A stretch of DNA of 23,143 nucleotides, from contig CAZUDO010000030.1 of assembly GCA_964618895.1 (NCBI GenBank), forward strand, positions 1 to 23,143. Reading direction: 5' to 3'. This document shows positions 15,552 to 22,639 of this stretch, piece after piece. How positions within the stretch are numbered: the stretch's first letter is position 1; each line of letters opens with the position of its first letter. Made by a program: the position numbers and the translations under genes. A model generated the notes under the pieces. The model did no database searches. It saw only the letters and a list, made by a program, of their open reading frames with translations, and was not told the origin of the DNA. The stretch is from CAZUDO01 sp964618895. Lineage in GTDB: Bacteria > Desulfobacterota > Binatia > DP-6.

Positions 15552-16907
15552 TCACTCCCTCATATAGCGGTGGTCGTTGCGGTGGATCTGCTGTGCGACT
15601 TCAGGCGTCACTTCGCTCCCGAGTTCGGGGTCCGTGAACCCGTAGTGGTACGAGGTGTAGACGCTGACCGGTTTCCCGACAGGGCCCGGCGCATCGGAGC
15701 CGATGTAGGCCTTAGCGCCGATCGTCTGGGTGACCTGGTCAGTGATCCTCGCGAGCGCGCTCTGGAGCCGGCTCGTCTGGAGGATGAGCGCGGCCTTCGC
15801 GGTGATGACCTGCGAGACCTGATCAGTGATCCTCGCCTTCGCGACTTGAGTTGTCTCGACCTGGTCGGTGATCCGGGCGAGCGCGGTCTGGAGCTGTAGG
15901 ACCTGATCGGTAATGCGTGCCTTAGCGAGCTGGGTCTGACTGACCTGATCGGTAATGCGTGCCTTAGCGAGCTGGGTCTGGGTCGTCGTGACCCCGGCGC
16001 TGATGTTCGCCTTCGCGGTCTGGAGCTGCGAGACCTGATCGGTGATCCGTGCCTTGGCGAGCTGGGTCTGCGAGACCTGATCTGTGATGCGCGCCTTGGC
16101 AACTTGAGTCTGCGAGACCTGATCGGTAATGCGTGCCTTAGCGAGCTGGGTCTGACTGACCTGATCGGTAATGCGTGCCTTAGCGAGCTGGGTCTGGGTC
16201 GTCTGTGTGACGACGCGGAGCCGGACGAAGCACGACTCGGCACGGTCGGCAGCGCCCGAGCCGGTAGCGGTACCGGTGGAGGTGGGCGCGGCAGAGGAGG
16301 TGCCCGAGGATACCGGGCGCGACATGACGTGGGCGGCCCAGTCATCACCCGTGTTCGACCCGCCCTCGATGCCCGGGTCTGCGGTCCCGAAGGTGATCCC
16401 GGTCCAGACGGGGACGAGGTCGGTCGTCAGGGGAGTCGCCGCGTCGGTGTTCATACCGCACGCGAGGCAGACGTAGTCGCCGGCTATGCCGCCCGGGTCA
16501 GAGGCGTAGGTGAACGAGAGCGCGGTCCCGTCGGTCTCGTCGGCACCGAAGACGACGACCGGGGTGCTCCATGTCTCGGAGGCACCCTTCGAGAAGACGT
16601 AGATGACGCCGGCCGCGACGCTCCAGGTGGGCGAACCCTCGGTCAGGGTCAGGTTCGTTTCGGTGTCGGAGGTCGCGATCTTGTACCAGACTTGAATCTT
16701 CATCGAGCCGAGATCGACGGCGCTGGCGGTAGTGCCGGAGGCGGCCGAGCCGAGGTCAGTCCAGATGGTGGACATGGCCCCGTCGAAGGGCTTGCAGGTG
16801 CCGATGAAGAGCATCATGTCGCCGGTTAGCTGCGCGGCGGGGACCGAGTTCGCGAAGCTGTTGATGCCGGGCGCCCAAGCGCCTGAAGCTCTAAATGCGA
16901 TAGCCAT
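15552..16907 (-). CDS. Repeat-rich fibre-like virion protein, 451 aa
   Basis: ATG 16907 follows the preceding TAA directly. Residues 1 to about 225 form a beta-type domain with an aromatic-rich core (GSMKIQVWYKIATSDTETNL; WSVAAGVIYVFSKG), ending in a Ser/Thr/Gly linker. Residues about 233-400 are about twelve copies of a 14-residue repeat whose common form is QTQLAKARITDQVS. The C-terminal 50 residues (PVGKPVSVYTSYHYGFTDPE) are distinct and end in HRNDHRYMRE. Such repeats build elongated shafts in phage fibres, and the N-terminal domain resembles virion surface domains, so a head fibre or tail fibre is likely. The repeat is reflected at DNA level, including a perfect 88-bp duplication. Its place between terminase and portal is unusual for a fibre. 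Confidence 0.65.
   Translation of the reverse strand: MAIAFRASGAWAPGINSFANSVPAAQLTGDMMLFIGTCKPFDGAMSTIWTDLGSAASGTTASAVDLGSMKIQVWYKIATSDTETNLTLTEGSPTWSVAAGVIYVFSKGASETWSTPVVVFGADETDGTALSFTYASDPGGIAGDYVCLACGMNTDAATPLTTDLVPVWTGITFGTADPGIEGGSNTGDDWAAHVMSRPVSSGTSSAAPTSTGTATGSGAADRAESCFVRLRVVTQTTQTQLAKARITDQVSQTQLAKARITDQVSQTQVAKARITDQVSQTQLAKARITDQVSQLQTAKANISAGVTTTQTQLAKARITDQVSQTQLAKARITDQVLQLQTALARITDQVETTQVAKARITDQVSQVITAKAALILQTSRLQSALARITDQVTQTIGAKAYIGSDAPGPVGKPVSVYTSYHYGFTDPELGSEVTPEVAQQIHRNDHRYMRE
15722..16205 (-). repeat. In-frame 42-bp tandem repeats coding for the 14-residue shaft repeat
   Basis: About twelve 42-bp units lie head to tail inside the fibre-like gene; one unit is slightly longer. 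Most keep the core coding for AKARITDQV. An 88-bp block is exactly identical at 15900-15987 and 16116-16203, 216 bp apart, which points to recent duplication or gene conversion. The array is fully coding. Confidence 0.85.
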
Positions 16908-17288
16908 TTAGTCTAGCTCCATCACGCGCTGGACGTTCTCTCCTTCCGCGTTGATACCCTGCCACCCGAGCCGGTAGACGGTCTCGTGCGCGAGTTCCTT
17001 GTGGGCAGCGTTGATCGAGTGCGTATGCCGGCGGAAGAAGATCAGCCGGATGTTCGAGAGTGGCCCCTCGTGCATACGGAAGGGCACACCGTCGATGCCG
17101 AAGGTCCCGTCGGTCAGATCGACCGCGTAGGTGTGTCCCGCGCCCGCGAGCGCGAACGCTTCGAGCCGTGACTGGTCCACGTCGTAGAAGCACGAGCGCA
17201 CCGGGTCCACGACCGACACGTCACCCTCGTTCTGCACGTAGGTGGACCCGTCGGTGTAGAGAGCGGTGAAGAGGTACTTGATGGGCAT
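16908..17288 (-). CDS. Hypothetical protein, 126 aa
   Basis: Starts at ATG 17288 with GGAGG eight bases upstream; the TAA is immediately followed by the ATG of the fibre-like gene. It is soluble with mixed alpha/beta sequence (MPIKYLFTALYTDGSTYVQN; AVDLTDGTFGIDGVPFRMHE; IRLIFFRRHTHSINAAHKEL). I do not recognise the family. Placed between two virion-type genes, it may be a small structural protein or a chaperone or attachment factor for the fibre-like protein that follows. Confidence 0.65.
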   Translation of the reverse strand: MPIKYLFTALYTDGSTYVQNEGDVSVVDPVRSCFYDVDQSRLEAFALAGAGHTYAVDLTDGTFGIDGVPFRMHEGPLSNIRLIFFRRHTHSINAAHKELAHETVYRLGWQGINAEGENVQRVMELD

Positions 17289-17309
17289 GGGATTGCCCTC
17301 CCTTCTTGG

Positions 17310-17837
17310 TTAGTTCTCGTCGTACCGCAGGGTGATGGTCGCCTCAACAGTGTCGCCGCCCGCCGCTCCCGAGGTCTGGAGCTGGTGCGTTAGGAAGTTC
17401 GTGAAGCACGGGTTCGTGGTCATCGAGGCCGCCTTGCCCGACGAGCCGGGTGCGGTCGCGCCGAACCAGACTGCGCGGCCGGAGCCGATCGCGAGCGTGG
17501 CGGTCATATCGACGGTGCAGCCCGCGTTCGCGGTCGCCGAGGGGGTCGCGTAGGCGTCCCGGTCCCCATCGGTGGTCATCGCCGGCATGGTCTTGATCGT
17601 CAGGCCCGCGCCCATCGTGCCGGCCGTGTGCGAGACGAGGCCCGCAGCGATCGAGGCGAAGGTGCCCGAGAACTTGCCGTACATGTACTTGTCGAAGCTG
17701 TTGGTGCCGTCAACGATCGGCGCAGAACTGTACGCCGTGGTCGAGTCGTCAATGCTCTTCCAGTTCGCCTCAGCCCTGCCGAGAGTCTCGGTCTCGCCTG
17801 CACCGTTCCGTTCACCCCACTGAAATGTCGCTGCCAT
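17310..17837 (-). CDS. Putative virion protein, 175 aa
   Basis: ATG 17837 is preceded by GGGAGG at six bases, straight after the terminase stop. The sequence is beta-type and rich in Thr, Ala and Gly (MAATFQWGERNGAGETETLG; DKYMYGKFSGTFASIAAGLV; GCTVDMTATLAIGSGRAVWF). It has no enzyme motif. This composition is typical of phage surface or tail structural proteins, so a small virion protein is the most likely role. The family is not recognised. Confidence 0.62.
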   Translation of the reverse strand: MAATFQWGERNGAGETETLGRAEANWKSIDDSTTAYSSAPIVDGTNSFDKYMYGKFSGTFASIAAGLVSHTAGTMGAGLTIKTMPAMTTDGDRDAYATPSATANAGCTVDMTATLAIGSGRAVWFGATAPGSSGKAASMTTNPCFTNFLTHQLQTSGAAGGDTVEATITLRYDEN

Positions 17838-17849
17838 TGTGTACCTCCC

Positions 17850-19739
17850 TTAAACGGGCTCCCTTGGAGGGGTCCACCCGTCTCCGTCATCATTCCACGC
17901 GCCACGTACCCCATCGTCGAGGTACCCGGCTGCTCGCATCTGCTTCCGCTCGTCGATCATCTCGAAGATCTCGTCGTTCGTCATCGGCTTCCCCACATCC
18001 TTCAGGTCGTCGTCCCAGGGCCGCTTGACGCGGGCACCTTCATCGGCCGGGATCCCTGGGTTCGAGACCGGTGGCCGCCAGAGCTGCGGGATGAAGCCGT
18101 CCGTAGCCGCGTCCGCGAGGTCATCGTGGCCCGAGGCGCCCGGCTTCAGGATCTGTCCGAAGAGCTTCCGGGTCCCCTTCGTGAGGATCCAGTTGTTCTC
18201 GCCGTCCTTGTCCACCAGGACCCGGACGTAGCCCTCGGCCCAGTGCCCGACGCCGGTCCGGATGCGGGACCTCTTGTCGATGCGCCGGTTGAGCTGGATG
18301 AACTGGTCGTCCCCGAGCATGAAGCCGGAGGACCGGAGGATTCCGAGGATCCGGTTCTTGTAGGTGCCCGCCTTGCCGCCCGGCTCCGTCTCGTCCGTGA
18401 TCGCGCGGATGTGGATCCGGCGCCGTCGCAGGTTCAGGCAGGTCGCGATCAGGGCCCTGTTGAAGTCTTCCTCGCGCCACTCGTTCGAGAACTGGAGCAG
18501 GTGCGTGTCGAGGTACAGGATCCCGTTGTCGCGGACGCCCTTGAGCCAGACGACGATCGCGTTGTCGTCGCCCGTGCGGATGTTGTCGAGCCGCTTGAAG
18601 GCGGTGTCGATATGGATCGTCGCCCACTCGACGTCCACGTCCCAGTGGAAGTCTGGGTACGAGAGGTAGAGGTGCGGGAGCTGGGCCTCGACGAGGGGGG
18701 CCCTCTCGCCGGCTCCCGGGTTGTTCTGCTGCTGGTTCGCGAAGTCGTCCGCGTCACGCCGCTTCGCTTCCGCGATCATCTCGCGGGTCCAGAGGCGGGG
18801 GTTTGTCGGGGCCCCGGTGAGTTCGTCCTCGGTCTGATAGTAGAAGACGTGCCACTGGCCCTTGCCCCACTCGATCTTCTCGGTGCAGGCAGCCATGTGG
18901 GGGCAATCCATGCCGGACCAGGACGCGACGCCTTCCTCCTTGAAGTGGCGCCCGGCCACGTCGTCATCTAGGTAGCGCGTGAGGACAAAGGCTATGAGCC
19001 CGTTCGCCTGGAGCGCGTTCCATGAGGCGTTGACGCCATCGTGGACCGCCCGCATGTAGGCGAGCTTGTCTTCCCGGAGCTTGTTCTTGTAGATCGGGTC
19101 GTCCCACCAGTGCTGCCGGTGATGGTACCCGGTCATCCCGACCCCGATCGAGGTGATGTCGAAGGAGGACTCGGAGAGGTTGCTCGTGTAGCGCCAGCCG
19201 TGGTTGATGATCTCGCGCGGCTTCCACTTCTTGGCGCCCTTGCGCCAGTTACCGTAGAGCCAGGCGAACCAGCCGTCGGTGCCGCCCATGACGGACGCGA
19301 TCGCTTCGAGGATGTCCTCCGAGAGGGGGCCCGTGCTGGACCCGATCAGGGTGGACATGTCGGGCTCGTCTAGGTGCGTCCAGAGGGAGGCCGCCTTCGT
19401 CGCGCAGACCGTTTTGCCGTAGCCTCGCGGGAGGACCGACGCGATGTAGTAGCGCCCGGGCTGACCGGTCCGGGACCACTCTTTCCAACGGAGGAGGTGG
19501 AGCTGGAGCCAGGAGGTGTAGGGGACGTGGATCGGCTCGTAGAGCCACTGGGGGTGTTCGGGATGGTCACGGAGGAACTGCTCGGCACCCCAGGCCTTGG
19601 TGATGAAGTAGTAGAGGGCTCGGGGGTGGGTCGCGACGCTCGTGCCGTCAGGACCGAACCAAGAGTTCGGAGCACAGACCGCGCGCCAGAGAGAACGCTC
19701 CGCGTCCAGCGCCCAACCGATCGTTTCAGTTGCAGCCAT
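17850..19739 (-). CDS. terL: Terminase large subunit (TerL), 629 aa
   Basis: The ATG at 19739 has GGAG five bases upstream and is preferred over an in-frame GTG four codons earlier. The N-terminal ATPase shows Walker A LPRGYGKT (residues about 103-110) and a Walker B-like HWWDDP (210-215). The C-terminal RNase H-like nuclease shows IHIDTA (D378), TGDDN (391-392), ITDET (D449) and the final GHDDLADA (D539, D540, D543). This is the motor that cuts concatemers and pumps DNA through the portal. The length is usual. The C-terminal 70 residues are charged and rich in Pro and Trp and may be an extra tail. The upstream unknown gene overlaps its first 370 bp in another frame. Confidence 0.92.
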   Translation of the reverse strand: MAATETIGWALDAERSLWRAVCAPNSWFGPDGTSVATHPRALYYFITKAWGAEQFLRDHPEHPQWLYEPIHVPYTSWLQLHLLRWKEWSRTGQPGRYYIASVLPRGYGKTVCATKAASLWTHLDEPDMSTLIGSSTGPLSEDILEAIASVMGGTDGWFAWLYGNWRKGAKKWKPREIINHGWRYTSNLSESSFDITSIGVGMTGYHHRQHWWDDPIYKNKLREDKLAYMRAVHDGVNASWNALQANGLIAFVLTRYLDDDVAGRHFKEEGVASWSGMDCPHMAACTEKIEWGKGQWHVFYYQTEDELTGAPTNPRLWTREMIAEAKRRDADDFANQQQNNPGAGERAPLVEAQLPHLYLSYPDFHWDVDVEWATIHIDTAFKRLDNIRTGDDNAIVVWLKGVRDNGILYLDTHLLQFSNEWREEDFNRALIATCLNLRRRRIHIRAITDETEPGGKAGTYKNRILGILRSSGFMLGDDQFIQLNRRIDKRSRIRTGVGHWAEGYVRVLVDKDGENNWILTKGTRKLFGQILKPGASGHDDLADAATDGFIPQLWRPPVSNPGIPADEGARVKRPWDDDLKDVGKPMTNDEIFEMIDERKQMRAAGYLDDGVRGAWNDDGDGWTPPREPV

Positions 19740-20119
19740 CGTAGCTCCCACTTGGTGGTGAGTGGCTCGGGGCGCCGCGTGATCTGGGCACGCTCGGCGA
19801 TCCGGTCACGGATAGCGGCAAGGGCGATGTTCTCGGGTGTTGGCGCGTCCCCGAACTGGATGATGGGGGTGAAGCCGGGGATCACGTTCCCGTCCTTGTC
19901 GAGATTCATCTCGTACTTGCCGTCGCGGAGGCCGAGCGCGTCGAGGTCGGCGCGGATCTGGATCCGGACCGCGTCCTGCCGCGCGAGGAGCGCGTGTGCG
20001 GCCTTGATCGAGGTGACCTTCGTCTCGATACCGTCGAGCATGATCCACTGCTCGTTGTACTCGTCTACCCTGATGTCCTTGGCCTTGCGTACTTCAGGGA
20101 TGGGGAAGAACGGGTCCAT
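19370..20119 (-). CDS. Unknown protein before TerL, 249 aa as read, C-terminal half overlapping terL
   Basis: ATG 20119 is preceded by AAGG. The first 126 residues lie outside terL and look like a normal protein: MDPFFPIPEVRKAKDIRVDE, then a helical stretch SIKAAHALLARQDAVRIQIR and NVIPGFTPIIQFGDAPTPEN. The frame then continues without a stop for 370 bp inside terL, giving a Ser/Thr/Arg/Pro-rich tail (PEPSTTSSPRPGVPSSSSVT) of the kind made by out-of-frame reading. Either the protein really has this disordered tail, or a base error hides an earlier stop near 19.74 kb. The function is unknown. It is not a recognisable small terminase. Confidence 0.55.
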   Translation of the reverse strand: MDPFFPIPEVRKAKDIRVDEYNEQWIMLDGIETKVTSIKAAHALLARQDAVRIQIRADLDALGLRDGKYEMNLDKDGNVIPGFTPIIQFGDAPTPENIALAAIRDRIAERAQITRRPEPLTTKWELRWLQLKRSVGRWTRSVLSGARSVLRTLGSVLTARASRPTPEPSTTSSPRPGVPSSSSVTIPNTPSGSTSRSTSPTPPGSSSTSSVGKSGPGPVSPGATTSRRSSREATAKRSARRRRPPSGRT

Positions 20120-20137
20120 CGGTACCTTCTTTCTGGT

Positions 20138-20308
20138 CTACTTGCGCGTGATCTTCTTCAGGGCTCGCGAGGCGGGCCCGTGCTGGATGACATCGACGAC
20201 CTTCTCGGCGCCCGACTTGATGACGCGACCGACGGACTTTGCACCCTCGACAGCGTCTGCTACCGCCTTCCGCGCGGACGCGGCGACGGTCGGATTACGT
20301 CTCGACAT
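20138..20308 (-). CDS. Small basic protein, 56 aa
   Basis: From ATG 20308, with GGAGG over the previous stop, to TAG at 20138. It reads MSRRNPTVAASARKAVADAV, then VGRVIKSGAEKVVDVIQHGP and ends SRALKKITRK. It is helical and rich in Lys, Arg and Ala, without Cys or aromatic residues, and could bind nucleic acid. The family is not recognised. The strong ribosome binding site and fit between neighbours support it. Confidence 0.62.
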   Translation of the reverse strand: MSRRNPTVAASARKAVADAVEGAKSVGRVIKSGAEKVVDVIQHGPASRALKKITRK

Positions 20309-20310
20309 GG

Positions 20311-20541
20311 TTACCTCCGCTCGGGACGCGGGTCCACGAGCGTGCTGAATGCGTGATGCGCGCGCGACTGGCGCGCCATGCGGGCGACGTAGGCAAGCTG
20401 GTCCTCGGTCGCCTCGGGGTGCTGTTCGGCACAGGCCTGCCTCGCCTCGTTGCCGAAGTTCTCACAGACGCCGCAGTGGTGCGCGGAGTACTCGTTGACC
20501 GCCTTCGGGCCGCCACAGAGGCGACAGTAGCTGGAGTTCAT
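20311..20541 (-). CDS. Small zinc-ribbon-like protein, 76 aa
   Basis: ATG 20541 overlaps the previous TGA as ATGA. The N-terminal half holds C6-x2-C9, H21/H22, C23-x2-C26 and C37 (MNSSYCRLCGGPKAVNEY; HHCGVCENFGNEARQACAE), a typical treble-clef or zinc-ribbon layout. The C-terminal half is helical and Arg-rich. Phage proteins of this kind may bind DNA, RNA or a host factor. No specific family is recognised. Confidence 0.62.
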   Translation of the reverse strand: MNSSYCRLCGGPKAVNEYSAHHCGVCENFGNEARQACAEQHPEATEDQLAYVARMARQSRAHHAFSTLVDPRPERR

Positions 20542-20789
20542 GCGTTCTCCTTATTCAGGGCGTCCGCGATAGCGCGGGTGACCCAGTCTGGGTTGTCCTT
20601 GCGCTCGTTGAGCACGAAGGTGTGGTTCCGGAGCGTGTCGTCGTCGTGCTCCACGATCAGGTGGGGTATGCCGTTCGCGTTCTTGCGCCAGTAGATCGCT
20701 ACCGGCTCGCACCAGCAGTCGGTCGAGAGGTGATGCCCATTCTTGCAGTGGACGAGGTGGACCTCGTTCCGGTCAGGGGGTGGGAACAT
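20538..20789 (-). CDS. Small Cys/His-containing protein, 83 aa
   Basis: The frame is open upstream to 20843, but ATG 20789 follows the zincin stop by four bases and starts the ordered part (MFPPPDRNEVHLVHCKNGHH), so it is preferred. Cys and His cluster in HCKNGHHLSTDCWCEP (C15, H19, H20, C25, C27), a possible metal site. The rest is a compact alpha/beta sequence (VAIYWRKNANGIPHLIVEHD). The family is not recognised. It is coupled to the following zinc-ribbon-like gene. Confidence 0.58.
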   Translation of the reverse strand: MFPPPDRNEVHLVHCKNGHHLSTDCWCEPVAIYWRKNANGIPHLIVEHDDDTLRNHTFVLNERKDNPDWVTRAIADALNKENA

Positions 20790-20793
20790 GGCA

Positions 20794-21180
20794 TCAGACC
20801 ATCTTCCGCATGATCGCCTGATTCCAGGACTCCAGCTCTGCACTCCGCTTCGCGTCGTGCAGATAGTCGTAAAGGAGCTGCTCCCAGCCGCAGATGGCCG
20901 CCTCTTCGAGCTCGTAGACCATCCGCGAGTCGATGTTCATGTGCGCGGCCATGAAGACGTGCAGGAGCTCGTGCAGCACGAGGCGCACTCGGCCGTCACG
21001 CCTCGGGTCGAGGTAGATCCGGATCCGGGAGACGACCGTCTTGTCCGTCGATTCGTAGTCCCACGTTGACTGGCCGCAGATCTTCAGGCGCCGGTGGGTC
21101 ACCGTCGTGTCGGGACGCGCCAGGAGCTTCCTCAGCTCCGAGAGGAGACGGAGCTTGGACATCCGGCGCTTGATCGGCAT
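20794..21180 (-). CDS. HExxH zincin-like metallopeptidase, 128 aa
   Basis: ATG 21180 has AAGGAGG six bases upstream, one of the best ribosome binding sites in the window. The motif HELLH (H70, E71, H74) lies in the helix VRLVLHELLHVFMAAHM; the downstream Glu residues in YELEEAAICGWE may give the third zinc ligand. The N-terminal third is basic. Small phage zincins of SprT-like or similar type have this size. The substrate is unknown; a head-maturation protease or a host-directed protease are both possible. The first 185 bp overlap the 3' end of the winged-helix gene in another frame. Confidence 0.7.
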   Translation of the reverse strand: MPIKRRMSKLRLLSELRKLLARPDTTVTHRRLKICGQSTWDYESTDKTVVSRIRIYLDPRRDGRVRLVLHELLHVFMAAHMNIDSRMVYELEEAAICGWEQLLYDYLHDAKRSAELESWNQAIMRKMV

Positions 21181-21754
21181 AGAAGGCCTCCTTCACAGCG
21201 AGGGCGGAGACCACTTGGCCGACCGCGAGTAGAACGTCCCTGGTCCGGCGGACCGCTTCGAGGAGGGTCATCGGCTTCCCGGGCCCGATCGCCTCGTCCT
21301 TCTTCATGTCGCGGAGCTTGGCCCAGAGGGTCGAGGCGCTCATCCGGGTGTCCGGGTGCAGGGTCGGGTTGAAGGCGAATAGTTGCGCCTGCCTCATCAG
21401 GCGGCGCTGGACCTCCTCGTCCGTCAGCTCCTCGGCCTGGGTGACCATGCTCGCCATCGCGATCATGGCCGCGTGGTCCAGCATGCCCAGATCGGCATGC
21501 GCGGTGGCCGGCGGCTCGGGTGCCTGCGCGGCGGCAAAGGGGGGCTCCTCGGGGAACATCTCGACCGTCGGGAGGACTGGGTCCTTTTTCCTACTTTCGG
21601 GGATCAGGCCCTTCTCGATCAGGATCCGCCGGGCCCGGGCGACCGTGTTGTCGGAGACCTTGGCGCCGGAAACGACCTCGGATTTGCTGGCGTCAGGGTG
21701 TGCGAGGATGTAGGCGATCGTCTTCTGGAGGGTAGCTTCCCTCATTCCGCCCAT
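20996..21754 (-). CDS. Winged-helix DNA-binding protein, possible small terminase subunit, 252 aa
   Basis: The start at ATG 21754 is set by AGGAGG six bases upstream; a TTG seven codons earlier is unlikely. Residues 5-52 form a clear winged helix-turn-helix (TLQKTIAYILAHPDASKSEV; SDNTVARARRILIEKGLI). A Pro-rich linker (EMFPEEPPFAAAQAPEPPAT) precedes a helical region (TDEEVQRRLMRQAQLFAFNP; TLLEAVRRTRDVLLAVGQVV) that could drive oligomer formation. DNA binding plus oligomer formation at the head of the packaging operon fits a small terminase, but a transcription regulator is also possible. The final 62 residues run in an alternative frame over the zincin gene and look disordered. Confidence 0.6.
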   Translation of the reverse strand: MGGMREATLQKTIAYILAHPDASKSEVVSGAKVSDNTVARARRILIEKGLIPESRKKDPVLPTVEMFPEEPPFAAAQAPEPPATAHADLGMLDHAAMIAMASMVTQAEELTDEEVQRRLMRQAQLFAFNPTLHPDTRMSASTLWAKLRDMKKDEAIGPGKPMTLLEAVRRTRDVLLAVGQVVSALAVKEAFYADQAPDVQAPSPLGAEEAPGASRHDGDPPAPEDLRPVNVGLRIDGQDGRLPDPDLPRPEA

Positions 21755-21775
21755 CGCATACCTCCTGATTTTCAA

Positions 21776-22240
21776 AATGCCCCTGGGGTTCCCCCGGGGG
21801 GCCCGCTAGGATTTGGGGTCTCTCCCCCCTCGCGCCTGTGCGCCACTCTAAGACGCGCGCGACGCAACTATCGTGCCAACGACGTAAGTCCCTGTGCCAC
21901 AGGCACCTAGCCCCCATGGCACGATTCTTGCTGGGAGGGGCGTACTCGCACCCACTCGCACTAAGGACGCGCGCGTATAGCAAGGGCCATGCCTCCACGT
22001 GGAACGACTCTACCCTATCTGGCCCCATCGTGCCGCGCGTGACGCCCGCCAAATGCAAAGAAACGGTCATTTCGCGTATATGACCCGCGCGCGCACACGA
22101 TTCCACGTGTAGCGGGCACAGTGCGTGAAAAGGCAGGTGTGCCGAAACGTCTACACTCGGGCGCAAGTGTCAACCTCTGCTCCCGTCCACCTGATCGACC
22201 TGATCGCCGCCGGGCTCGATCTGACGCGCGGGGCGCCTGA
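21776..22240. promoter_or_regulatory. Leftward control region with repeated short motifs
   Basis: No convincing gene lies here. Several motifs recur: TCCACGTG at 21994 and 22102 (the first within the 10-bp palindrome TCCACGTGGA), CGCGTATA at 21972 and 22073 (reading TATACGCG on the minus strand), GACGCGCGCG at 21852 and 21966, and ATCGTGCC at 21870 and 22027 with the inverse GGCACGAT at 21918. Two direct copies of ACCTGATCG stand at 22189-22206. Leftward promoters and operators for the morphogenesis operon should lie here, but no clear -35/-10 pair could be assigned. Confidence 0.4.
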
Positions 22241-22245
22241 TGATT

Positions 22246-22347
22246 ATTGAACCCTATAAGTAAGCTGACCCGATGGCCCGGCCGAAGGCCCCCCGGCCTA
22301 TCGGGGCTCTTATACTTGGTAGGTTAGTGTTTACTTAGCATTCAATA
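22246..22347. repeat. AT-rich dyad flanking a GC hairpin
   Basis: The left arm at 22246-22265 (ATTGAACCCTATAAGTAAGC) is an imperfect inverted copy of the right arm at 22329-22346, which on the other strand reads ATTGAATGCTAAGTAAAC. Between them, CCCGAT at 22269 pairs with ATCGGG at 22300, enclosing further GC pairing with GGCC-GAA-GGCC. No T-run follows on either strand, so it is a poor terminator. It is the most AT-rich patch of the right end and may be an origin or operator. Confidence 0.5.
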
Positions 22348-22356
22348 TCCCGATTA

Positions 22357-22389
22357 GACGCCCGCTGGACGCCCGCCTGACGCCCGCTC
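22357..22389 (+). repeat. Three tandem 11-bp iteron-like repeats
   Basis: GACGCCCGCTG, GACGCCCGCCT and GACGCCCGCTC follow each other without spacing, right beside the AT-rich dyad. Tandem 11-mers could bind a protein three times on one face of DNA. The 200 bp after them hold no repeat or gene I can support. Confidence 0.55.
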
Positions 22390-22603
22390 CACCTGATACT
22401 TGCTCCCCTGCCATAGCATCTAGTATCGGCCCGGTCCCCGAGACGGGGCGACGACCCCCGATCGGGTGAAAAGCCCTCGCGCCCGGGGCATTCCGCCCGA
22501 CTTTCGACCCTCCGCGCCGCCTCGGCCCCCTCGTGACCCTGACCGGCCGATCGCTGCAACCTGCTCCCTCGCAGCCCCTTAGCGTCCCCCTGAAGATTAC
22601 CCC

Positions 22604-22633
22604 TTGACAGTGGCACACGGGGTGCACTATGCT
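22604..22633 (+). promoter_or_regulatory. Sigma70-type promoter facing right
   Basis: TTGACA at 22604-22609 is a perfect -35 box, and TATGCT at 22628-22633 is a good -10 box, 18 bp apart. Transcription would begin near 22640 and run into the hammerhead-bearing leader and the small gene at 22938. It is the clearest promoter in the window. Confidence 0.7.
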
Positions 22634-22639
22634 ATCGGT

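Noticed and set aside
15722..16205. 42-bp repeats as a CRISPR array
   Set aside because: The units are contiguous, in frame and coding, with no spacers.
17628..18971. 447-residue plus-strand frame
   Set aside because: It is antisense to terL and the following virion gene and has a repetitive Val/Arg/Asp/Pro composition.
21693..22166. 157-residue minus-strand frame before the winged-helix gene
   Set aside because: It overlaps the start of the winged-helix gene, which has a far better ribosome binding site, and covers the repeated-motif region.
22237..22251. CTGATGA followed by TTATTGAA as a second hammerhead core
   Set aside because: There is no stem II between the two boxes and no GAAA, so the core cannot form.
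22252..22265. TATAGGG on the minus strand as a T7-like phage promoter
   Set aside because: Only the TATAGGG core matches the T7 consensus, the upstream recognition bases do not, and no single-subunit RNA polymerase gene is in the window.
22269..22305. GC hairpin as an intrinsic terminator
   Set aside because: No T-run follows on either strand, and no gene ends nearby.
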